Assembly (NCBI RefSeq): GCF_042453785.1
Contig: NC_091674.1
Span: forward strand, 26,887,001 to 26,951,000
Length of the DNA: 64,000 bases
Origin: Malus domestica
Taxonomy: Eukaryota; Streptophyta; Magnoliopsida; Rosales; Rosaceae
Reading direction: 5' to 3'
A program made the translations under genes and the position numbers. This document shows, one piece after another, positions 12,171 to 25,697 of this stretch (position 1 is the first letter of the stretch; each line of letters begins with the position of its first letter). The notes beneath the pieces were generated by a model. It searched no databases, was not told where the DNA came from, and was given only the letters and a program-made list of their open reading frames with translations.

Positions 12171-15100
12171 AGAAGCTCGTGGTTCGGAGTTTTTGAACGG
12201 GAAGCGGGGTTCCGGTGTACTGATCGACCCCAAGGTCTCAATAACTTGTCTGTGATCCCTCTGTTTCTTTGCTGATATATAAGATGTATCTTTTCCTGAA
12301 TACGATGTTGTAGTCGTACGTAAATCCAACTGGGGATGCCAATTAAAGTTAGCCTTGAAGCAGTTCTGTGCTCTCCAATTTTAGTTCATTTTTTTTTATA
12401 TGGAGATCATAACTTCCTTGATCACGTAAGGAAATTTTAGTCTTGACAAGTGTTCCCTCTTAACCTATCCATGTTCAGTAAGCGAGTCTAAAGACGGTGA
12501 TTTTCTATTATGCTCCTGTGTATGCACCGAGATTTTTAGTCGTTGGATTCTTGTTCATTGAATTTCCTAAACGCATCTCTAACAATCCATTGCTTTAATG
12601 CTTGCCATACACAGAAGCACGGTAGAGTTTTTGCGAAAATCGAACTCAATAGTTCGTGAAAATTCATCGTCTTACATTTTATTTGTTGGCTAGTTAACTA
12701 ATAACATAGAAGACATGGGCGTAGCTACAAAGATCAAATCTTTTGCACCAAAAATGGGTGTAGCTTCTTTGCGTCCCCGATTATTGTTTGATACATATTA
12801 AGTTTATGACAACAATATTAAGAATAATTAAGTTTATAAATATATGTTAGTCAATAATTTGAGCAATAGCAAGGCCGCACCTATTTTAAGTATAGAAATA
12901 TAATCTCGTAGCTACATTAACTTAAGCGAATGTGCTCATCTCTGCAGTTTATATTGGTATTTATCTTTTTCTTGACCAAGAAAAGAACATAACATAAAAA
13001 ACTTGGTGGTCCATCCAACAAGTTGGAGGAGCATTTGGATATATTAGCTTTGGATTTGGAATGAATTCAATTGAGATCTGTGTTATTGGTGGACCCAAAA
13101 TATGTGAGACCCACTGTAGTGTGGTTGATCCACACAATTTCTATTAGGGCCCAATTACACCAGGCCCACTGAAAACTCACTCCAATCAGTAAGCAGCTTA
13201 GAGCATAAGTATCTCTTTAATTCCAACCTACCAGCTTGCACACCATGTTCCTTGCAACTTGACCAATTGTTAACAGACCAAACGGACGTTCTACCTGGTA
13301 AAAAAAAAACATTAAATAAAATGCTCCACAAGCGTAATATATTCTCGAGAAATGCTAGACTCAGTCGCATGTCTTATAATGTTTCAATGTCTAACAATTA
13401 TTCGAGTTTGACATCCTCCAATGCATTAGCATCTGGCAATTACTCAAGTTCGTTGATTGGTCCCCAGTACATTAACGTTTCACAGTTATTCACATAGACG
13501 ACCGACACTAGCAGCATTCTAAATTATTTGAAAATTTTCCTACATTAGATGATGGTGAATGGTGATGAACTAGACAACGCATAATTCCATTAGAAAAAAT
13601 TCCTCATAATTCCATTAGAAAAAATTCCTCATGCACAGAAGAAAGAGGAGAAGTTCTTACTGAAGAAAGAAAGTTGAGACTACACCATAAAACCAATTGG
13701 CAATATACGGAGTAACCTAACTTACTTATAAGCCTATGCAAGGTCCCTCATCTCATCAATGTGGGACTCATTCTCAACACTTACTTGAAGATGACAACAC
13801 CAAATTTAAGTCTTCCCTTAGCTCCAGGTGAGAGGATTTTATTAGGATATCTTCTTGGGTTTTGGTCACAGACTAGGGTTACAAAAAACGGAAGAAACAA
13901 AAACCAGCAAATTAATCAAATCTCCCAACATCCTATTTGCTGTTTGGTAGGGGAAATTAGTAGAAATACAAGGTTTTATTGCCTAATGGAGATGACAATG
14001 CATGGGACCTAGAAATTAATACAGAATGGGAAAGAAACAAAAAACAACTCTGATCATACAAAAATTCCCAGAAAATACTCATCTCCTGCTGCAGCTGCTG
14101 TTTGGTGGGAGGTCCAAACAGAGAGAAGGTCGAATGCATTATGCATGCCAAGGGAATGGCAATGGGGACCTACAATGTTGTTACTGTTACTATCCATGAT
14201 CCACCCACTTCAATTCATGAAAAGGAGAGGAAGTGCAATGCAATCCATTCGTTTTTTGCATGGATAAAGTTAAGCACAGAGAAAATGAAATGCGTACATA
14301 TATAGCTATGGAGAAGTCAGGACTCAGAAGGGTCAATATCTTTCATTTTATGTTAATTAAATTGTTTTAGTCCCCTAATTCTCGATTAACAGATCTGACT
14401 AGGGTTTTATTACCACAAATTTTTTATTTTTCCGTGTTAGGGTTTGAGACGGATGGACTATTAAATACGAGCTACGTTTTGGTAGGCTTAAGAATTGTTA
14501 ATAATGAGGAGGTGATGAAAGCCGAACAGTATCTAAGTTTTGAGTGTTCGTACTAAAATTGTTGAATGGTTTGGTGGAACTTAAATTACTATTGTTCATA
14601 GAAACCAAACCCCAATATTTAATTTAGGGACACTTTGAATGCGGTCTCTAACTATCAACAGAGAGAATAAAGTGAATCCGATGATTATCTCAATATGGCA
14701 AGTGCGAGCATGAAAACATGATTAGCATTCATGTAAACTGGCACTGAGGTAATTAACAAGCCACTTGACAAGCCTGATGAGTGGTCAGAATATATATATA
14801 TATATATATATAAAATATGTGCACCCCAACGAAATTGAAGACAATAGTAGTACGACCAACAACAATCCAGGACCCATCGAAGTTCATGATCCCAAAACGG
14901 CTGAGTAGGCTTGCAGACGGGAGCTGGAACCTGGAGGTTTGGCAGGAAGGGGTTGTCATGTAGTGCTTTGAGGAATGAACTAATGGAAATAGTAGTTAGG
15001 GGTAAGTGGCTTGTTGCTCAATTGGTTAAGATCATTCGTCCATGCCTATGAGATCTTGTGTTAAATTTTATTCTCCGTAGTTTAGTTAATGCAAATTATT

Positions 15101-15948
15101 CTATCATTTGTAAAAAAAATAGTAGTTGGAGTTTTGGGTATGTGAGTAAGACAACACACTGCTGTTAATTTTTATGCAAGAAAGTGAAAAAACAGGAGGC
15201 GGCATTTAATCTACAAAAATTCTCAAAGTTTTGAAGCACTGGTAGAAGGTTTATAGAAGACATGGGAGCAACCATTCTCGATACAAGAGATATTGAGGAG
15301 CTACGTGGCAGTGAACAGTCATTCTTGTAGAATTCTAAAATACTAGAAATATTGAAAAAAATTCTCGAACTTGATTAATAATACAATAAGCTTACAAACC
15401 TAAGGCCAATATAACCTTATTTATAATGTACTTAACCCTAGAAATTCTAAGAATCAAAATAGGAATAAAGAAAATAACCAAATATATTAAAAAATCGTAA
15501 AATATTAAAACCTCATTTTAAACTTGGTACACGATATAATTCGCACAAATTTTGACTTCGCTCATTGCTTTCAAAGGATTTTGTAGATCTCATTGTTTCT
15601 TTCAAATCCATATGTAACGGGCTCAAAGCTGACATGTCAAACGAAAGTTACTTTAACCTAAACAACTCGAAAAATTCAAAACATCCACTTCTAGGATATG
15701 CTAGCAGCAAATAACCTTGTAACCCATGAATTACCGATTCTCCAATCACCTTTTAGATTAAATACCGCCTTCGTCTTTTAACTTTCCCGCATAAAAGATA
15801 ACACCAATTTTATTATACGTCGGTATGATGCAGGAAAATTGGTACTGATCTGAAGCTCGTAGGTGCACGAGGAAACTTGACTCCATACAACCACAAAAAA
15901 CACATGTTTTCTAGAGTCTAACCAAGGATCAATGGCTAGACATGATCA
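12171..15948. other. Intergenic
   Basis: Begins with the probable NAT 3' UTR (to about 12400). No gene was recognised. It contains an exact 25-bp tandem duplication (13580–13604 and 13605–13629), an (AT)n microsatellite near 14790–14812, and a SINE copy at 14998–15116. The remaining open frames are short and lack domains. Confidence 0.55.
14998..15116 (+). mobile_element. Short SINE with tRNA-like head
   Basis: A 119-bp insertion is flanked by exact 11-bp repeats AAATAGTAGTT (14987–14997 and 15117–15127). It starts with a tRNA-like box A region (TGCTCAATTGGTTAAG), has a decayed box B-like region, and ends in a run of A. Long target repeats plus the A tail indicate L1-type retroposition. Confidence 0.65.
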
Positions 15949-18003
15949 TTGCATGTCCTTCATGAAACACAACTTGAGGTACTTCTCCCTATCTTAACTC
16001 TTAATTCATCTAATATTGATGAATCTAGTACTGCTTCAATTCATCCAATGGTTACTAGATCAAAGAATGGTGTTTTACCACAAAGAAGCTACAAAGGATA
16101 TCTTGCTGCCTTATCTGAGCTTCAATCTTTGCAATTAACTCAAGATGAATTTTTGGTGGAGGTTTCTCTTTTCTAGCTAGCAATATTGATGTTGCATAAC
16201 CAATAACTTTCAGAAGGGCAGCATCCATGCCACAATGGCAGAATGCAATGCAAGAGGAATACAATTCCCTCAGGGCTTAAGGAACATGGGAACTTGTATC
16301 ACCACCAGTTGAGAGATCAATCATTGGTAGCAAATGGGTATACAAACTCAAAAAGAACCTTGATGGGTCTATATCAAGGTATAAAACTAGGTTGGTAGCA
16401 CAAGGATTTTCACAAGAACAAGGAGTTGATTGCTTAGAAACCTTTAGTCCTGTTGTTAGATACACAACAATGAGAATATTACTAGCATTGGCTACAATCA
16501 ATCATTGAGATTTAAGACAGTTAGATAACAAGAATGCATTCTTGCATGGTGATCTACAAAAGAAAATTTACATGAAACAGCCTAAAGGATTTATGGATAT
16601 GGCTAGTTCGTCATATGTTTGCAAGTTAATTAAGTCATTGTATGGTCTTAAGCAAGCTTCGAGAGCCTGGAACTCAAAATTCACAAGTTACTTACCTGCA
16701 ATGGGGTTTAAAGCTTCTGCTTTTGACTCAAGTTTGTTTGTTAAGCAAAGTGATAGTGATGTTGTCATTCTACTGCTATACGTAGATGATATTATACTTA
16801 CTGGATCAAATCCTAGCAAGGTACAAAGTGTTATTTGAGCTTAAAGATATGGGAAAGCTGACTTACTTCCTTGGTTTGCAAGTTAACTACAAAAAGAATG
16901 GTGATATTTGTGTAAACCAGTCTAAGTACATAAAGGATTTGTTGCATAAAGCTGGTACGTAATCCTGCAAACCAGCATCTACACCATGCAAGCCTCATAA
17001 TCCATTGTTAGTCACTGAAGGCACTATGTTGACTGATCTAAGTTTGTATCGCAGCATTGTTGGTTCCTTGCAATATCTAACCTTTACAAGGCCAGATATT
17101 GCATATGCAGTCAATTATGTATGTCAGTTCATGGCTTCTCCCACAGATATATATTTTGGGGCAGTGAAAAGAATCTTGAGATTCCTAAAAGGAACTCTAC
17201 AAACTGGTATAACTTTTTCAACTGATATTGCAGTATGAATTACAGCCTTTAGTGACTCTAATTGGGCTGCAGATTTGAACACAAGAAGATATGTGACAGG
17301 GTATGTGGTATACATTGGCAATAATCCAGTTTCATGGCAATCAAAGAAGTAGGATTTTGTGTCACGAAGCTCTACAGAAACTGAGTATAAAGCGTTAACT
17401 CATACTGCAGCCGATGTTGCTTGGATAAGGAATGTTCTTGGGGATATGGCAGTTGTTTTACCTTTCCTCCAGTGATATATTGTGACAACAAATCTGCAAT
17501 TGCATTAAGTGCAAATCCAGTTTTTCACTCGAGGATCAAACACTTAGACACAAACCATCACTTTGTAAGGGAGAGAGTTCAAAAGGGAGATCTACATGTT
17601 CAATATCTACCTACTAAAGATCAAACTGCAAACATACTAACTAAGGGATTGCATAGTCCTTCATTTCTTAAGCATTCATTCAATCTCAAGCTTGGAAGCC
17701 TAGGTGAGATTGAAGGGGGATGTTGACTGATATACACGTATGCAACAGGTTTGACAGATGGCTTACACGTCAGCTAAGGTTGTTAGGATTGTTGTTAGAC
17801 TGTTAAAACTTAAAAGGATAAGAAAGTTAGTTAGCTATTAGTGGCTTAACTGTGAAGCTAAGATTGTAGCCTATATAACAGAAATCTCTGTAATCTCAAT
17901 ACACAACAGTTCATTCATTCACTCTTTCTCTCTCTCTATTCCTCTGTGATATTTTCTTTCACTCTTCTTCTTATTCTTCCATACTTAGCTTAATGTTAAT
18001 ACA
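15949..18003 (+). mobile_element. Truncated, decayed Ty1/Copia retrotransposon
   Basis: Only the 3' part of a Copia polyprotein is recognisable. In order: the linker before reverse transcriptase (HPMVTRSKNG), reverse transcriptase blocks (KLKKN, NKNAFLHGDL, SLYGLKQASRAW, and the catalytic YVDDIIL at about 16785), and RNase H pieces (SDSNWAAD, DNKSAIALSANP, HFVRERV). Gag, protease and most of integrase are missing. The frame is broken by several stops (for example near 16176, 16507, 16961, 17236 and 17350), by loss of sequence near 16835, and by a frameshift near 17465, so it cannot encode a working enzyme. It ends in a purine tract and a 3' LTR. Confidence 0.85.
17712..18003 (+). repeat. Copia polypurine tract and 3' LTR
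   Basis: The purine tract GAAGGGGGA (17712–17720) is directly followed by TGTTGACTGATATAC, the left edge of the LTR. A TATA-like CTATATAACA lies at 17871–17880 with CT-rich sequence after it. The right edge is placed at TTAATACA (18003) by the TG…CA rule, giving about 283 bp. No matching 5' LTR was found upstream, so the edge is inferred. Confidence 0.6.
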
Positions 18004-21000
18004 CCATATTAATATTAAGAATGTTAAATGGTTTGGTGGAATTCGATTGTAATTCAGATGCAATTCAGTGACAATGATAGAAAATCTCAATATTTATATA
18101 CAAATAAACTCTAAATTAAAGGTATGATAAATAACACCGAAATTTACTACGTTAGAAAACAATAGCCAACTTGTAAATAAAGCATGATAGATGACGACAG
18201 TGTGCAAGAATTTGGTATCGAGTCTGATGAGGGTGTTGAAACAATTAGAAGATTTGGCATCGAATGCGAAAGTCGACCTTTAACTGTGGATATGCAAAAG
18301 TAAATGTTTACAATCTAGGACACGGAAAAACCAACTTGATGAAACTTTTGCATTAGTATAAGATTTAACTAAGATTAAAGCTAACCAATAATCCTAGTTT
18401 ATTAATTATGATATTAAGATCTAGCTAGTTACAAGGGTCAAAGTTGTATGATCCTGAATGATTACTGTTGCTCCCTTCCAGTTGCACCTATAATAATGTG
18501 GGTTTTCCCAGGTAGATGTCCAAAGTTTAATGAATTACTTGCTGGATTTGCAGGCCTTTACTACTAAATGAATGCTTGTTAATCGTAATCAGAATATTTA
18601 ACTTTTCTTGTCAAGTGTGTAGTAGTTGTTCAAGATTTTGAAATATACAATTTGTCACGTGATATCATCTTGAGTTCACATGAGATGGCCAAGAATGTGC
18701 ACAAATATAAAACAACAAGATAAATGCTAAGGAGACTTTCTCAAAAGTGGAAATTTTCATGAAATCTTTGGTATCTCATGTTTTTGGTACAATGTTTTAT
18801 AATGCTAATATGAGAATTGACGTTAAACTGTGAAGTGACTAAGAATCTCACTTTGAGAGAGATCCCTTAGCATTTCTCAAACAAGAAATTGTAAAGAGTA
18901 ATTTACTTCAATATCAATTATTTTATTTCCTTAACACAGATGATTTGGACTTGATCGTGTAAATCTAGGCATTGCATTTGCTATATTATCGAACCAAATA
19001 GTCAAAATATGTGTACAAATCTAGGCATTACATATTTGATATATTAATCGATACCAACGCAAAAACAGATTAGAGCAGAAGCTTTTAGTTTTAGTGATAG
19101 AATACATATTTCTAATGTCTGGTGCTATCCACATGATCCCTTGTTAATTTCTGAATTTTAATTTTTTTAATTTATTTGATTTGATAGTCGAAAAATTGAA
19201 AAGTGAGTAAAAAGTAAAAAGAGGTATGCGAAGAGCACTACCCTCTCTATTTTACTAGCATAATTTCATATATATAGGATTATGAATTATCTGTAAAGCT
19301 AAAGTTGATACAAAAATAAATATTAAGGGAGATGCATATAAGAGGGACCATATCAATTGCTAGCCATATTTCAGAGACAGAAAAATCTGATAGAGTGATG
19401 GCTCCACTTTTCTTTGATCTTGTAGTATCACTATTGTTTGCTCCTAATTTCAACAACCGAGCATGGAACCTTTCAGCGGTCCCCTACCCCATTGCAATAT
19501 CATGGCAATTGGTCAAGCATGGAGAGGGATATTTGAAACACAATAATTTCCCTTGAGCAATCATATGATACAGTAGTCAGCTCTAATTCCTAAAAGCTTC
19601 AAATAATGCGGTCAAAATCTTATTACAAAATAAAGAAGAGAACGAATGCATTGTATTACATACATCCATGTGTATTCTATGTTAGGTGTAACCCTGTAAG
19701 ACGAGTTTAACATTCCTATATATATGTTTAATCGCTTTTGAGTCTCGTTCTTGAAATGTTCAAAGTTTGAAAAAGAAAGTATCTTAGACTCTCTTCCTAA
19801 GTTTTGATCCCTCCGTCACTACTTATGTTTACATACATAGAAATAGTAAGCAGTCGAAATTTCGCTTTTTGACATTTTCTATGTTTATTTTCTCTACATT
19901 TACTAACACATGCGGGATCAAAACATTTTCGGCATTAATTAACAATCCTTAATTTTATACTTGAAAACCTAAGAATTTCATGGGTTATTGTTTGCTAGGA
20001 TTTACCTACTCCAATTCTTTATCATCACTCTTTCTGACTTCCCTCGTTTAAACAAATAAGCATGGCAGAAGATGAGCATGGGATTGTTTTTCTAATCTAA
20101 ATACGTTGCTTTGTTTGGCCGCCATGGAAAGGGATAAAAAAAAGGCAGAAGCAGAAAGCCAAAAGCCCGAGCTTTGGCTACCGCTTTTGGAAGTCCATTT
20201 GTAACGTAAATCAGAGAATGACCGAAGCCCCGATCCGCTCACATGCATTCGACACGTACTTCCTAACGTGTTCAAAAGCTGAGACTTCTCAAACTTTGTA
20301 TTCAAATAGCATGACCTAGTCGGACGGACCCACACCTCCTCCCCCAGAGAAACCGCAAAGCTTCTTCACGTTTTTCTGTTGGTTTTGCAGGAACCCTAAA
20401 AACTGAAACTGGAAAAGTTTCTCACGCTTTCTTCTTCTGTTTTGATCTTGTTTGGTGGGCAATGCGAAACGAAACGGCTGCGTCTTGATCTGGTGGTCTA
20501 ATGGTGTGTGCTACAGCGTAACACAAGACATGAGGGCGTGCAATAATGGAATAATAAAATGGATTATTATTATTATTATTGTTGTTGTTGTTGTTTGATG
20601 CTCTTTGAAATTCATGGAGTCTTTTTCTTTTGTGGTCCTATAGAATTATATTTATATGGGGCATGCTATTGCTATCCTTAAATTTGTCAATACGTTTTGG
20701 AATTGAAAAGTCACTATGTTGGTAGGTCTTGGTTCGTAGTTTTGTGGTGGCATACGTGGATTACAATTTTATTTTTATCCCTTCCTTATGAAGAAAGATT
20801 ATTGATATAAACTAAAATTAAAATGGAAAGTAATTAAGGAATCTTATTCTTGGTTTTAAGTATTTAATTACAAATTTAAATAAAAATATATATACATTTT
20901 TTATTCCATATGCATTAGTAAACATAAGGGAAGGTTAAGAAGTGAAAAAAAAAAATTCATACCGATATTTTAATAAACACAAAAAACATGAAAATAAAAA

Positions 21001-21761
21001 TAATTTCAAGTGCTATTCTAAGTAAGCATGCCATAAAACAATATCTATTTATTCTCTATCACTGAGACATGAGAGCATAGGAAGCCGGTTTATGCAATCC
21101 AGTAGCATCGATACTGTTGCGTACCTTTCTATTTACACAGATAAATTTTTTAGTGTTTCGGAAACAAAGTCCGATACATCAAATATTTTATCATAATTTG
21201 TCAATTTTTTTTTTTCTAATTTTCAATGAATGTGTAGTACTACACTTGACGTATTAAGTCGTACACTAAAAATCCCTTCAAAGCAGGCGCGTGGGTAGCA
21301 TTAATAGTGTATACTGTTCTTTCATGTGGTAAAGTGGCAGTAAACCACGAACGTTAGATGACTTGTCGCAAATGGAACGCATCTATTTGTTTTTCCAAGG
21401 CATCTAATTAAGCAACAACCCCTCAATTCGAAAAAAAAAAACAGAAAAAGAAAAAAGGAACAACCCCTCAAAGACTCCAAACCTCTCCTTTGTCCAGCCA
21501 ACCAATCACGGATCTCCACGTCATGGAAAGTTGGACCTAAATCACTAAACTACCCCTATATCAAACTTTATTATCTTTTGGACCATAACAACAGAAGTAA
21601 TATAAGCAAAAGATGATAAGTGGGGCGCGTTGGTGACTTGGTGGATCGCTATAAAGAGCTTGCTCTAGAGCTCAAACCACCTCCTCTTTCCCCCTACCTT
21701 CTATTCCCTTTTCTTAACTTCATTCTTGAGAGAGAGAAAGAGAGCGAAGGAGAGAGAGAAA
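18004..21761. other. Intergenic
   Basis: No gene was recognised. A compound (ATT)n(GTT)n microsatellite lies at 20563–20595. A short ATG frame in a good context (GCCGCCATGG, about 20123) stops after 26 codons. From about 21610 the sequence becomes the promoter and GA-rich leader of the PADRE gene. Confidence 0.5.
21650..21655 (+). promoter_or_regulatory. TATA box of the PADRE gene
   Basis: TATAAA lies 112 bases before the start codon and is followed by a CT-rich and then GA-rich leader (21728–21760), a common plant core-promoter arrangement. Confidence 0.55.
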
Positions 21762-23277
21762 ATGGGAAATTGTCAAGCGACTGATGCAGCAACACTGGTA
21801 GTACAGCACCCAAGTGGGAAAGAAGAGAAGTTTTATTGGGCAGTGAGTGCAAGTGAGATTATGAAGATGAACCCTGGCCACTATGTTGCTCTTCTCATCT
21901 CCACCACCTTGTGTCCCTCCAATCCCACCACGGACAAGGGCGGTGACAGGAAAGACAAGAACTCGAATCCGGACGACAACAAGAACACCGCTTCTTCGCT
22001 TCGCGTGACGCGCATAAAGCTCCTCAGGCCAACCGATTCTCTTGTTCTTGGCAAAGTTTACAGACTCATCACCACTCAAGGTTTAAACTTTTACTCAAAT
22101 TTTTATTAATATTTTTAACTATTCTAATCAACGGAAAAAAGTTAAAAAGGAATTCGAACTCAGACACAACGAGTCGGACTTGACCAACTAAGGCGGCAAC
22201 TAAGGGTTGGTCATGGTTATGGTACACTGCCCTTACCAACTAGGGTTAGAGAGGGCGGCATATTCCCACAACCCTTAGTTAGTCAGGGCGGTATATCGTC
22301 ATAAACAATTAGCTTAACTCAAATAATCGCACTTTGTTCTGTTTAATCTTCTAATTTTTTTACTCATTCTTCCTTTAAAATTATGAGAGTTTAATTAAAT
22401 CATGGTTTGTTTTTTAGAAGTGATGAAGGGATTGTGGGCAAAGAAACAAGCGAAGGTGAAGAGAAATAATAATCATCAGGTGGAAGGAGAGCAGAAGCCA
22501 CAAGTGGAGAGGGTGATGAGAGAGAAGCAAGTTCTGACATCAGCCAGAAGATCTGAGACTTCTGAGCTGGAGAAGGACATCCAGGTAATTAAAATTTGAT
22601 TTAACAAGTTTATCTTCTTGATTATTAATTAGGTTCACGTCTAATCCCTCTGTCACATGTCGAGTAGATTCTCTTCTACAATTGCATACATGATTTTAAG
22701 ATTCTGAACCTCTCAAACCAATTGAGTCTTGAACACGAAGCTTCAGGTTTAAAGTTAAACGCTTTTAACCACTGAACTGCAAGTTCCTTAAAGCTTTGAT
22801 TGTGCTTGAAGTGGTCAATCTCATTCTTGTTAATTGATTAAGGTTTTAAGTAAAAAGCATAATTATTTAGTCAAGTTCATAATTAAAGAAGATTCTTTGA
22901 TTTGTTAAACCAGCATAAAATCGGGGAAAAAGCATTGAGTTTCGCTTCTGTAACGGCTTAAATCATTAAGTAGATGAATAAATAAATAAAATTATAAAAT
23001 GCTTTGAAACTCGCTTCGGTAATGTGCCAAATGAATAAACAAATATAATTAATATATAATTGAAAGAACCAATAAATAATTAAATAAAAAATAAAAAGTT
23101 GAATTAATTGTTCTGTAGAAATACTGATTAAGTGAAAACCACTCTCTAATTAATCATGTCAAATATTTTCAACAGGTGAATAATAAACATGAGAGAGGAG
23201 GACACCGACCAAGAACAGCAACAACATCAAGAACGTGGCAGCCATCATTACACAGCATCTCAGAGGCTGCAAGTTGA
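21762..23277 (+). CDS. PADRE (DUF4228) domain protein
   Basis: Small plant-specific protein; relatives are often induced by pathogens and abiotic stress, but the molecular activity is unknown. Three exons: 21762–22080, 22418–22584 and 23176–23277, all GT–AG, giving 588 nt (195 aa). The start MGNCQA is typical of the family, and Gly2 is compatible with N-myristoylation (inference). The N-terminal half carries the PADRE core (VVQHPSGKEEKFYW, then MKMNPGHYVALLI, then IKLLRPTDSLVLGKVYRLIT). The middle is rich in Lys/Gln/Glu and likely disordered. The C-terminus (WQPSLHSISEAAS) resembles the conserved tail motif of longer members. A TATA box sits 112 bp upstream. I recall the Arabidopsis neighbour of NAT6 as the same gene type. 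Confidence 0.88.
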
Positions 23278-24636
23278 GATATCAATGTTTCCTTATCGTC
23301 CCACATGACGCGTAAGCAACTCAGTGGAGGTGTAGTGGATCAATCAGTACTCCACCTGCAGAAGATCGAAGCACATTTACGGATGCAGGTAGAAGGGGTT
23401 TGCAGGTGAAGGGATTTGAGTTAAGTTGTGTACAGAGAAAGGGTGGAATGTTTAGAATTAAATGTACTGAAGAGATTTTCTTTCCAATGAAAGTTTAGTT
23501 CAAAAAGAAAATTGCTTTGGTTGATTTGGTTCCATGGTTAATTAGTAGTTGTTAATTAATTTAAGTTTACTAGCTCATGCATCATACCTTGCAGATTACT
23601 TTAGAACCAGAATACATAATGGCCAATGGTTCTGAATAAGTTCATATCAAGAGAAAACTTTAGTGTAACGAAGGTTGTATCACCAACTATGTCTCATTTA
23701 CTATATAACACATCGCATTTAATGAGCGAAATAAGGTGATGTAGATTCATTCAGATACATGTAAGAATATTCTTCAAATTAGACGTAGTAATGCGATGAG
23801 TGATAAGATGACGCGGTTTATGAGCGAGATAGAGTGATGGAGATTTATCCTTCATTACATGTAAGAATTGATCTCCTCCAAATCATGCTTAGTCTAAGTT
23901 TCAGATAATTACCAAATATTCTGCTAAATTTCAGATAAAGAAATTCGATTCTTTAATTGAACTCTGCTATATTTCAAGATGAGATAGAAAAAAGTAAAAT
24001 GCTTATCATATCCTGCTGCATGCACAACCATCATAGTCAAGCTGGAGATCTATGGATAATGTAAATTATATCCACGCCCCCTTATGTCTCATATAATTAT
24101 CCGAAAAACTTATACATATTCTCTATGACTCTATGTTGCATCTCATTTTTCACGTTATTCACGTAAAAAACAAGATAAAAGATTGTACTTTTTTCTCATC
24201 GTGCCTCAAATGAGGAGTGAGATAAAAGGTTGTCACATCGTATATAACGCGTGACAGGTGAGTCATACTCAGTAGTTATACTCAAATTAAAGTGTTTAGA
24301 GGGAAGACATATCTCAGCATCCAACTGCAGAAAAATATTCTCAATTAGCAAAACAAACAACAGTGAGCTGCTAGCTATAAAAGGTTGCAAAGTTAGCTTT
24401 AATCATCAGAAGCCTGTACTTTTTGACATCTTTTAACCATTGCAAACGCAAATGTAAAAAACGGAAACTTCCCAACAACACAACATCATTGATTTGATTC
24501 CTCATCTTTTTTGCATTCGCCGCACCCATCAGAGCAAGACAGACCAAAAATAACAAAGCAAAAGAAGGCTTTTCCCTTTCCTTTTTATATTTTTTTAATT
24601 TTAATTTATTTTCTTCTCAAAACTTTATATATAAAA

Positions 24637-25073
24637 GGCTAAATTGGATTGTTAGTCATAGGACACTTGCATAATGACCCCCGTGGTGAAAAAATTAGGA
24701 ATTAAACCCCTGTGGTCTAGAATGTTAGCAAATTTAGTCCAAAAGTAAGATTTCTGTTAAATGACTGTTAAAAGTTGGGGTAAAACTGTATTTTCAGTTC
24801 TAATTGACATTGAATTGAGACTTTTTTTTTATTTAAAAAATTAAGCATTATTTTTTTAGTTAATTGTTATAAAAAAATTATTTATTTTAAATATCAATTG
24901 GAACTGAAAATACAATTTTACCTATACTTTTAACAGTCATTTAACAAAAATCTTACTTTTGGACTAAATTTGCTAACATTTTTTACCACAAGGGTGTAAG
25001 TCCTAGTTTTTTCACTACGGGGGTCATCATGCAAGTTTCCTATGACCACGGGGATGAATAATCCAATTTGGCC
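24637..25073. mobile_element. Mutator-like MITE, 437 bp
   Basis: Nearly the whole element is one long imperfect inverted repeat: GGCTAAATTGGATTGTTAG on the left, CCAATTTGGCC on the right, with matching internal blocks such as AATGACCCCCGTGGTGAAAA. It is flanked by an exact 9-bp direct repeat TATATAAAA (24628–24636 and 25074–25082), the duplication size characteristic of Mutator-like elements. It has no coding capacity. Confidence 0.75.
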
Positions 25074-25639
25074 TATATAAAAACCATATTATTCACTACA
25101 TGGAAAGGAATATTTGCTCCACTTCGTTCATATAGGAAGGGCTTTTGAAGTAGGACAAGACAATTGCAAACAGCTCACACGAGGCTACTTTTGCTGAGGC
25201 ATGCAACCTACTCTCTCAGTTGATTATTTATGCATTTTTTTTGGGATTTTTGGGTCCTCAGATTATTCCCTGAAATAAGTGAAATCCCACTTCCGATGTG
25301 GGGCAGACATCATACGTTTGCAATTGTTGAGCAACTTAGTAGAAGAATCACATAAATATTGTCTGCATTATATTTTTCCCTTTGGAAACCCACTCAATTA
25401 CATGTTGTTTGGTTTGCTTAATCCGGCTATCCCTTTTCTTTTTAACAAAAGCGATATCTCTATAATGTACTAGGAGGAAGATTTGAACTAATACAATCGC
25501 CAAGCGGTTTCCCTAACCAAACCTTTAAAGAACATTTCTAAGTTCTTTATTTTCCCTTCTATTTCTAGAGGTGCGGTTACTTCATTTTAAAGACTTAAAT
25601 TATTATTTTCAAAATGGTTGCAGGAATACTCCACTTTAT

Positions 25640-25642
<3 letters not shown>

Positions 25643-25696
<54 letters not shown>
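25643..25696 (+). repeat. (AG)27 microsatellite
   Basis: Fifty-four uninterrupted bases of AG, the longest perfect dinucleotide run in the window. Confidence 0.95.

Positions 25697-25697
<1 letters not shown>

Noticed and set aside
20048-20335. 95-codon open frame on the minus strand
   Set aside because: No domain, low-complexity start, and no splice-consistent neighbours.
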